Part shown: one piece after another, positions 1-5,446 of the stretch | How the letters are laid out: every line of letters starts with the position of its first letter | How positions within the stretch are numbered: position 1 is the stretch's first letter | DNA from: Pseudomonadota bacterium | GTDB lineage: Bacteria; Myxococcota_A; Polyangia; Fen-1088 | Direction: 5' to 3' | NCBI GenBank assembly: GCA_023438785.1 | Contig: JAEXQJ010000180.1 | Coordinates: forward strand, 1-7,099 | Length of the DNA: 7,099 nucleotides | Position numbers and translations under genes: made by a program | Notes under the pieces: generated by a model | Told to the model about the DNA's origin: nothing | Seen by the model: the letters and a program-made list of their open reading frames with translations, nothing else | The model's database searches: none

Positions 1-19
1 GGCCCCCCCCGCGCCCCCC

Positions 20-36
20 GGGACCCGGTGGGTCTC
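20..36 (+). promoter_or_regulatory. Small leader hairpin upstream of the first gene
   Basis: Bases 22-26 (GACCC) and 30-34 (GGGTC) are perfect inverted repeats around a 3-base loop (GGT). The stem extends by a G-U pair (21/35) and a G-C pair (20/36), giving about 7 pairs. It lies in a very C-rich stretch (runs of C at 3-10 and 14-19) and ends 5 bases before the ribosome binding site of the first gene. No T-run follows, so it is not a convincing intrinsic terminator. It could be a leader structure affecting translation or the tail of an upstream transcript, or it could be chance in GC-rich DNA. No promoter boxes could be recognised. Confidence 0.3.
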
Positions 37-41
37 TTGAG

Positions 42-48
42 AAGGAGG
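42..48 (+). promoter_or_regulatory. Strong ribosome binding site that fixes the TTG start at 56
   Basis: AAGGAGG is a near-perfect match to the anti-Shine-Dalgarno sequence. It sits 7 bases before a TTG codon at 56. No ATG or GTG lies at a suitable distance, so this site is the reason for choosing TTG as the start of the first gene. It is also the strongest ribosome binding site seen in the window, which fits the first gene of a translationally coupled operon. Confidence 0.85.
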
Positions 49-55
49 TTCAAAG

Positions 56-910
56 TTGAGAGTTGAAGACTCCGTGGCTCCCCGATACGCGGAGGAGCTG
101 TCCGCTACTCGGGCCATTGGCATCGACATCGGCTCGCGCCAGGCCAAGGCGGTGCTGCTCGCCGACGGTGAGCTGTACGCTGCCATTACCGCCAGCGAGG
201 TGGACCAACAGGAGACCGCCGATCGTCTGGTCAAGAAGCTGAAGGGCGCGAGCAACCTGCCGCTAAAGGACATAGAGCATGCCGTGTTCACCGGCTACGG
301 GCGCATCTCGCTAAGGTTCGACAGCTTCCCCGCGAGCGCGATCACCGAGATCTCGTGCCATGCGATGGGCGCCCACGTCCTGGACCCGAAGACGCGCACC
401 GTCATCGACATCGGCGGCCAGGACTCGAAGGCGATTCGCATCGATCCTGAAACCGGCCGGGTCCTGGAGTTCGTCATGAACGACAAGTGCGCCGCGGGCA
501 CGGGCCGGTTTCTGGAGAAAGTGGCCGACCTGCTTGACCTACCGGTGGAGCGCCTGGGCGACGAGGCGCTCAATTCTAGAGAGCGGGTGGACATATCGAG
601 CCAGTGCGTGGTCTTCGGGGAGTCGGAGGTCATTTCGCTCAAAGCGCGCGGCACGGCGGTGCCGGACATCGCCGCGGGGATCCATTTCGCCTCGGCCCGG
701 CGGGTGCGCAACTTGGTGCAGAGGGTCGGCTTGCAGCCCCACTTGGTGTTCACGGGTGGGGTTTCCAAGAACCTGGGCATGAAGCACGCGCTGGAGGAGG
801 TCATCGGACACCCCATCAGCACGGGCAGGTTCGACATGGTCTATGCGGGCGCCCTAGGCGCCGCTGTGCTGGCGCAGAAGATCGCCAACGGGACGGGAGT
901 GATCGTATGA
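56..910 (+). CDS. Activator ATPase of a 2-hydroxyacyl-CoA dehydratase / benzoyl-CoA reductase-type enzyme (BadF/BadG/BcrA/BcrD family, HgdC-like)
   Basis: This 284-residue protein is a full-length single-domain member of the ASKHA-fold activator family. In this family a dimer holds one [4Fe-4S] cluster and couples ATP hydrolysis to low-potential, one-electron transfer into a partner iron-sulfur enzyme in the cytoplasm. Visible motifs are phosphate-1 (IGIDIGS, residues 21-27), phosphate-2 (IDIGGQDSKAI, 117-127) and an adenosine-site motif (FTGGVS, 232-237), followed by AGALGAA (264-270). The two cluster cysteines are C145 in NDKCAAGTGRF and C184 in SSQCVVF. The TTG start is set by the AAGGAGG site 7 bases upstream. 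The stop overlaps the next start by 4 bases (ATGA). The protein aligns without gaps to the N-terminal domain of the next gene. It could act as a homodimer, or as one half of a heterodimer with that domain, as BcrA/BcrD do. The partner and substrate are not determined by the sequence. Confidence 0.95.
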   Translation: MRVEDSVAPRYAEELSATRAIGIDIGSRQAKAVLLADGELYAAITASEVDQQETADRLVKKLKGASNLPLKDIEHAVFTGYGRISLRFDSFPASAITEISCHAMGAHVLDPKTRTVIDIGGQDSKAIRIDPETGRVLEFVMNDKCAAGTGRFLEKVADLLDLPVERLGDEALNSRERVDISSQCVVFGESEVISLKARGTAVPDIAAGIHFASARRVRNLVQRVGLQPHLVFTGGVSKNLGMKHALEEVIGHPISTGRFDMVYAGALGAAVLAQKIANGTGVIV

Positions 911-1746
911 AGCTCGTGGACGTCATCGACCCACGCGTCGTCGCTCAGTTGGACGGCGACACGGTCTTGGGCATCGACATCGGCTCGCGTGCCGCCAAGG
1001 GTGTGCTTCTGCACCGTGATGAGATTCACGTGGCGCGCATCTCGACCGGCGTGCGCATGCAGGACAGCGCGGACGAACTGGTGGAGGAGCTGCTCAGCGC
1101 CGCCGGCATCGGGCGCACGCAGGTGCTCTACGTGGTGGGCACCGGCTACGGCCGCGTGGCCCTGCAGTTCCCCGATATCGGCAGCCGCATCGTCACCGAG
1201 ATTTCGTGCCACGCCATGGGCGCGCACGTGCTCAACGCCAACACGCGGACCATCATCGACATCGGCGGCCAGGACTCGAAGGCCATTCAGGTTGACCCCA
1301 ACACGGGCCGCGTGGTGCGCTTCCTCATGAACGACAAGTGCGCCGCGGGGACCGGGCGCTTCTTGGAAAGGGCCGCGGGCTTGCTCGGCCTGACCTTGGC
1401 CGAGATGGGCAAACGCTCGCTGGAGGCCACCAGTCGGCCCAATATTTCAAGCCAGTGCACGGTCTTTGCCGAATCCGAGATCATCAGTCTGCGGGCGCGC
1501 GGCGTGGGCCAAGCGGATATCGCTGCGGGCCTGCACTATGCTTCCGGGCGTCGCGTTCGTACCCTGGTGTCCAAGATCCCACTGGAAATGGACCTGCTCT
1601 TCACGGGTGGCGTGTCCAACAACCCCGGCATGTGGCGGGCCCTGGAGGACCTGATCGGCGCGACCATCACGCGGCCCAAGCTGGACACCATCTTCGCGGG
1701 CGCCCTGGGCGCGGCCGTCTACGCGCGGCAGTTCCTGCAGTCGGAA
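116..1746 (+). repeat. Diverged tandem duplication of the activator ATPase coding unit (copies 116-895 and 967-1746)
   Basis: Residues 21-280 of the first protein and residues 21-280 of the second align with no insertion or deletion, at a constant offset of 851 bases. My hand count is about 142 identities in 260 positions (about 55 percent). At DNA level the longest perfect matches I found are 31 bases (402-432 = 1253-1283) and 25 bases (474-498 = 1325-1349), both over conserved motifs. This shows two ATPase paralogues in tandem, old enough to have diverged in the segments between motifs. Whether they arose by local duplication or were brought together cannot be told from this window alone. 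Confidence 0.8.
895..899 (+). promoter_or_regulatory. Ribosome binding site choosing ATG 907
   Basis: GGGAG ends 7 bases before ATG 907, inside the 3' end of the preceding gene. It supports 907 as the start of the fusion gene rather than any start in the long upstream extension of the same open frame, which would bury most of the preceding gene's 3' half. Confidence 0.7.
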
Positions 1747-2922
1747 GAGGAGGAACAGACGCGCAAGCTCGACGAAGCGCGCGATGAGCTGGAGTTGATC
1801 CGCACGCAGACCCACCTGGCCGAACGCGCCTTCGCCGACGAGAAGACGCGCAAGAAGGCGGGCTACCTGTGCAACTACACACCTGTGGAACTGCTCAACG
1901 CCTCGGGGGTGGCCTTCACGCGCATCCTCAAGTGCGGCGAGCCGGACGTAGTGGCTCAGGGCGAGCTCATCACGAAGAGCGTCTTCTGCGACTTGACCAA
2001 GAGCATCCTCGGCCACTTCGAGGCCAAGGACCCTCTCACAGCCGGCCTGGATCAGGTCTACACGTTCTACACGTGCGACTCCATGCGGGCCACGTCACAG
2101 GCCATCGACAACTTCTACAGGCCCTCGCGTGGCTACATCGTTCCCCGCAACAGCCAGCGAGAGGAGTCGCGCAGCTTCTTCCGCGCGGAGATCCTGCAGT
2201 TCAAGAAGGACCTGGAGACGCTGACGGGGCAGCCCATCAGCGAGGCGTCGGTGCGCCAGAGCATCGGAGCGTACAACCGCATTCGTGCCCTCATCCGCGA
2301 GATCTCGGCCCTGCGCAAGCGCGACATCCCGCCGCTGAGTGGCCGCGACTTTCTAGACATCACCAAGGCCTATCACTTCGTTCCGCCCGAGCGCCTGCTG
2401 CCGCTGCTCACCGAGACCTACGAGCGGCTCGCTCAACGCAAGGCCAGCGGCGCGCGTCCGCTGCGCATCATGATGTGCGGGGGCATTGTGGCCGACGGGG
2501 ATCGGCGCGTACTCGACCTGCTGGAGGACCGCATCGGCGCGCGCGTGGTCGTGGAAGACCATTGCACCGGCTACAGCGCCTTCCACCACGACGCGGATGA
2601 ATGCTTCGACCTCTGGCAGGCCCTGGCCGACGCCTATCTCGACCAGGCGCCCTGCGCGCGGCAGGTACCGCTCGATCGCCGCATCGAGCACGCCACGCGC
2701 CTGGCCCAGGAGTACCACGTGGACGCGGTGCTGTATTCGTACTTGAAATTCTGCCCTTGCTACGGGCTGTCCAAAAACAAGTTCATGAAGAGCTTCCAGA
2801 GCCTGGGCTTGCCGGTGCTCGAGCTGGCCAGCGATTACTCGCTGGGTGATCTGGGCCAGATCACCACGCGCCTGGAAGCCTTCGTCGAGGTGCTGGCCGA
2901 AAAGAACCGGAGTTGCGCATGA
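907..2922 (+). CDS. Fusion protein: BadF/BcrA-family activator ATPase joined to an HgdB-type, double-cubane-like iron-sulfur module
   Basis: The protein has 671 residues. The ATPase part (about 20-275) has phosphate-1 LGIDIGS (21-27), phosphate-2 IDIGGQDSKAI (117-127), FTGGVS (232-237) and cluster cysteines C145 and C184. A charged, probably helical linker spans about 279-317. The rest (about 318-665) looks like a complete HgdB/BcrC-family module: GYLCNYTP (319-326), FCDLTKS (360-366), TCDSMR (389-394), a second Rossmann-like half starting at MMCGG (522-526), DHCTGYS (551-557) and FCPCYG (615-620). The motif-embedded cysteines C322, C361, C390, C553, C616 and C618 make six, enough for two cubane subclusters. 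From memory the pattern resembles the double-cubane cluster protein of Carboxydothermus, which is reduced by its own ATPase. The fusion would place donor and acceptor in one chain. ATG 907 overlaps the previous stop, and the stop overlaps the next ATG. The family call is firm; the cluster type is inference. Confidence 0.92.
   Translation: MKLVDVIDPRVVAQLDGDTVLGIDIGSRAAKGVLLHRDEIHVARISTGVRMQDSADELVEELLSAAGIGRTQVLYVVGTGYGRVALQFPDIGSRIVTEISCHAMGAHVLNANTRTIIDIGGQDSKAIQVDPNTGRVVRFLMNDKCAAGTGRFLERAAGLLGLTLAEMGKRSLEATSRPNISSQCTVFAESEIISLRARGVGQADIAAGLHYASGRRVRTLVSKIPLEMDLLFTGGVSNNPGMWRALEDLIGATITRPKLDTIFAGALGAAVYARQFLQSEEEEQTRKLDEARDELELIRTQTHLAERAFADEKTRKKAGYLCNYTPVELLNASGVAFTRILKCGEPDVVAQGELITKSVFCDLTKSILGHFEAKDPLTAGLDQVYTFYTCDSMRATSQAIDNFYRPSRGYIVPRNSQREESRSFFRAEILQFKKDLETLTGQPISEASVRQSIGAYNRIRALIREISALRKRDIPPLSGRDFLDITKAYHFVPPERLLPLLTETYERLAQRKASGARPLRIMMCGGIVADGDRRVLDLLEDRIGARVVVEDHCTGYSAFHHDADECFDLWQALADAYLDQAPCARQVPLDRRIEHATRLAQEYHVDAVLYSYLKFCPCYGLSKNKFMKSFQSLGLPVLELASDYSLGDLGQITTRLEAFVEVLAEKNRSCA
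2909..2912 (+). promoter_or_regulatory. Ribosome binding site favouring ATG 2919 over TTG 2913
   Basis: GGAG ends 6 bases before ATG 2919. The in-frame TTG at 2913 directly abuts this site, leaving no room for initiation, so ATG 2919 (in an ATGA overlap with the preceding stop) is the better start. Confidence 0.7.
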
Positions 2923-4199
2923 GCACGCCCGATGTCGCCACGGCGTCGCTGACAGCGCTGCGCGCGCGGCGCTCGCAGGATGAGCATCTGACCCGCACCT
3001 CGGAGGCCTTGGAGAGTCAGCTAGCCTATATCCAGCAGACGAAGCTGGAACACCACTATGCGCCGTCGGTGCAGGCCCTGTTCGACTTGGTGGTGAATTA
3101 CATCCCCGACGCGGAAGCGGCCTACCGCGCTGGCACGCCCGCGGCCTGGATGGGCGGCGGCGTGTGGTCGCCGCTCTTCTACGCATGCGACACTATCCCC
3201 ATTTCCATCAACGAGATGGGCCGCCTGGGCTCGGCCGAGGCCCTGAGCGCTGCCGAGGACTACTTTCACCTGCCTAAAGAGTCCTGCCCCATGGTGGGCG
3301 GTGTGTTGGGCGAGTTCTATCTGCGCCTGGGGCGCACGGTGAAGCGCCTAGCCACCTACAACGCCATCTGCGAGCCGCTCAACATCGGCTGGGAGCTGCT
3401 CAAGGACGAGGGGTTCGACATCTACCGGGTCGAGGCGCTCAACCGCCCCAACGCCCACGACGATGGGGAGCGGGTGCGCCTGATGGAGGACTATCTGGCA
3501 CGCGACATTCGCAGCCTATCGATCTGGCTGCAGGGGCACCCGGTGGACGAGGATCGGTTGGCGGAGGAGATCGCGCGCCTCAACCGCATCTTCCTGAAGG
3601 TGCGCAAGGTCCTGAAGCTCCGCCTCAACAATCCGTTCTACTTGCGCAGTCTGGGAACCATGTACCTCATCCTCGGCACGTCCCACTACTTCGGCAAACC
3701 AGCCGAGTACGAGGCTGTCCTGGACGGGCTCATCGGCGAATTGGAGAGCGCTGCACGCGTGCCATCGCCCACGGGCAAGGTTGTGCGCCTAGCCTGGGTG
3801 GGTGGCCGCGGACAGGAGTTCGGCGTCTACAAGGCTATCGATGATGCAGGCGGGGCCATTACCCAGTGGCACACGCCCGACGAATGGACGAAGAGCTACC
3901 GGGAAGACCTGCCCCCCTTGCAGGCCTACGCCGACTACATCATCTCGGCGCGCATGGGCGGCTCGCCCGTCCGTCGCCTGAAGAACATCGAGGAGAACCT
4001 GAGCGTGTACGGCGCGAGGGGCATCCTTTACTACAGCTACGTGGGCTGCTCGTTCGGCGGCATCCACAAGGAGATCCAGCGCGACTACTTCCAGAAGCTG
4101 GGCATTCCCAGCATCGCCCTGGAGGGCTCCTTCCAGGTGGGCCCGCCAACGGGCCAGCTTCTGACACGCATTCGCGCCTTCATCGAGATGTTCAGTTGA
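2919..4199 (+). CDS. 2-hydroxyacyl-CoA dehydratase / benzoyl-CoA reductase family subunit (HgdB/BcrB/BcrC-like), first paralogue
   Basis: This 426-residue soluble protein has the usual length of a catalytic subunit in this family, whose members bind one iron-sulfur cluster each and act as two-subunit enzymes on CoA thioesters. It has only four cysteines: C90 (FYACDTIPI), C123 (ESCPMVGG), C151 (NAICEPLN) and C377 (YVGCSFGGI). C90, C123 and C377 occupy the places expected for cluster ligands. The C-terminus has the typical family ending, GIPSIALEGSF (395-405) then RIRAFIEMF. The next gene is a clear paralogue: EDYF near 113-116, a PVDEDRLAEEIARLN helix (208-222) and LNNPFY (236-241) all recur there. 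The pair probably forms a heterodimer, with electrons supplied by the upstream ATPase domains. The CoA substrate, and whether the reaction is dehydration or reduction, cannot be read from the sequence. ATG 2919 overlaps the upstream stop. Confidence 0.92.
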   Translation: MSTPDVATASLTALRARRSQDEHLTRTSEALESQLAYIQQTKLEHHYAPSVQALFDLVVNYIPDAEAAYRAGTPAAWMGGGVWSPLFYACDTIPISINEMGRLGSAEALSAAEDYFHLPKESCPMVGGVLGEFYLRLGRTVKRLATYNAICEPLNIGWELLKDEGFDIYRVEALNRPNAHDDGERVRLMEDYLARDIRSLSIWLQGHPVDEDRLAEEIARLNRIFLKVRKVLKLRLNNPFYLRSLGTMYLILGTSHYFGKPAEYEAVLDGLIGELESAARVPSPTGKVVRLAWVGGRGQEFGVYKAIDDAGGAITQWHTPDEWTKSYREDLPPLQAYADYIISARMGGSPVRRLKNIEENLSVYGARGILYYSYVGCSFGGIHKEIQRDYFQKLGIPSIALEGSFQVGPPTGQLLTRIRAFIEMFS

Positions 4200-4202
4200 G
4201 GA
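4198..4202 (+). promoter_or_regulatory. Ribosome binding site choosing ATG 4208
   Basis: GAGGA overlaps the stop codon of the preceding gene and ends 5 bases before ATG 4208. It argues against the much longer upstream reading of the same frame, whose extra 114 codons lie inside the preceding gene. Confidence 0.7.
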
Positions 4203-4207
4203 CCGCC

Positions 4208-5446
4208 ATGAGCACTGCCGTTCCCGTGCAAGCCAAGGCCCGCCCTGAACTGGTCCCCGTCGAGAATCTGACCCCGCGCCGCCCTTCACCCGCCCTGCAA
4301 CTGTTCGACGGAATCCTGGCCGACGTGCTGGCCGGTTTTGCGGCCCACGCCGGTCCCGCGCCGGCCGAGAAGGATGCCCGCGCGGTGACCGGCTCCGTCT
4401 TCGGCTGGGCGCCGCTGATGCGCGCTTGTGGGGTGCGGCAGGGGCGTGGCCTGTTCGGTATCAGCCGCGACAGTCACGAGGCGGTGGGCATCGCCGAAGA
4501 CTATTTTCAGATCCCGCCTGAGGCCTGCACGTTCATGAAGCTGAAGCTGGGGGCCCATCATCGCGAGGACCAGCTCAAGGGCGGGAGGAAGTCCGGGCGC
4601 ATCGTCCACTTCGGCGGCGACTGCGAGCCCGAGGTCATAGCGCAAGAACTGCTGCGCGGCGACGGATACGATGTCTTCATCGTCGAGCCGCTCACGGCCT
4701 TCAAGATGAACCCCGCGCGCCGGCCCGAGTACGTGAGCTTCTACGCCAGTGAGGCGCGCCGCCTGGCCACCTGGCTGACGGGGAAACCCGTGGACGAGGA
4801 GCGCGTGGCCGAGGAGATCCGGGCCCGCAACGTCTTCATCCGGAAGATCCAGGAGATGATGCGGCTGCGTCTGCACAACCCCTTCTACGTGCCGCTGGTC
4901 AAGGTGAACGAGATCTCGCAGCTCTCGGCCTACAAGAAGTACGAGGCACGCTGGCTAAAAGCCATGGGCCTGCTGATGGACGAGCTGCGCGAGGAAGCTA
5001 GTCGGCCCGCGCCCTTCCACATCCCGCTCGTCCTGGTGGGCGTCATGCATTGCGAGGACCTGTATCACGCCATCGACGAGACCATCGGCACCGTGGTCGG
5101 CGGTTTCATTCCCCAGCTCTATCGCGAGGACGTGCCGCCCGTCGAGGCCCTAGGCGAGTACGTGTTGGAGATGCAGCTGCGCGGGGATATGCACGACAAG
5201 TGCGGTGGCGTGATTAGCCTGCGCCGCGAGCGCATCGAACGCGAGTTGAAGGAATTTGGCGCCCGCGGAGTGATCATCGGAGGCACCACCAACTGCCCCT
5301 ACTTGGCCATCGCACGCGAGATGGAATACGAGTACTTCACCAGGAGGGGCGTGCCCGTGCTCGTGCTCGACGGAACGGCCCACAACGATCCGGCCACCGA
5401 GGAGCAAAAGATGAAGCTCCGGGCCTTCATCGAGATGATGATTTGA
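4208..5446 (+). CDS. 2-hydroxyacyl-CoA dehydratase / benzoyl-CoA reductase family subunit (HgdB/BcrB/BcrC-like), second paralogue
   Basis: This 412-residue protein is a paralogue of the preceding one and its probable heterodimer partner. Four of its cysteines match that protein's four in order and spacing: C74 (RACGV), C107 (EACTFM), C139 (GDCEPE) and C363 (TNCPYLA); C74 to C107 is 33 residues in both. It has two further cysteines, C282 (MHCEDLY) and C332 (DKCGGVI), which the first paralogue lacks. Other shared stretches are EDYFQIP (97-103), a PVDEERVAEEI helix (204-214), LHNPFY (232-237) and the terminal LRAFIEMM. The first 60 or so residues are Ala/Pro-rich with no recognisable domain. The gap to the previous gene is 8 bases and the following gene overlaps its stop. 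Assignment to the family is firm. Whether it is the substrate-binding or the electron-relay subunit is not clear; the extra cysteines might point to a different cluster environment. Confidence 0.92.
   Translation: MSTAVPVQAKARPELVPVENLTPRRPSPALQLFDGILADVLAGFAAHAGPAPAEKDARAVTGSVFGWAPLMRACGVRQGRGLFGISRDSHEAVGIAEDYFQIPPEACTFMKLKLGAHHREDQLKGGRKSGRIVHFGGDCEPEVIAQELLRGDGYDVFIVEPLTAFKMNPARRPEYVSFYASEARRLATWLTGKPVDEERVAEEIRARNVFIRKIQEMMRLRLHNPFYVPLVKVNEISQLSAYKKYEARWLKAMGLLMDELREEASRPAPFHIPLVLVGVMHCEDLYHAIDETIGTVVGGFIPQLYREDVPPVEALGEYVLEMQLRGDMHDKCGGVISLRRERIERELKEFGARGVIIGGTTNCPYLAIAREMEYEYFTRRGVPVLVLDGTAHNDPATEEQKMKLRAFIEMMI

Noticed and set aside
604..906. Upstream extension of the fusion gene's open frame back to base 604
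   Set aside because: These 101 codons lie inside the first ATPase gene in another frame and give low-complexity Arg/Gly/Ala-rich sequence with no family match. ATG 907 has a ribosome binding site and a standard ATGA overlap.
2353..3186. 277-codon minus-strand open frame across the junction of the fusion gene and first subunit
   Set aside because: Both + strand genes are strongly supported across this stretch. The antisense product has an Arg/Ala/Pro-rich composition typical of a shadow frame.
3866..4207. Upstream extension of the second subunit's frame back to base 3866
   Set aside because: It overlaps the well-supported 3' end of the first subunit gene and gives non-homologous Arg/Leu/Pro-rich sequence. 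ATG 4208 has a GAGGA site at proper spacing.
56..5446. Canonical benzoyl-CoA reductase (bcrCBAD) operon
   Set aside because: The subunit families match, but one ATPase is fused to an extra HgdB-type module and no associated ferredoxin, ligase or dienoyl-CoA hydratase gene is visible. Naming these genes bcr would overstate the evidence.
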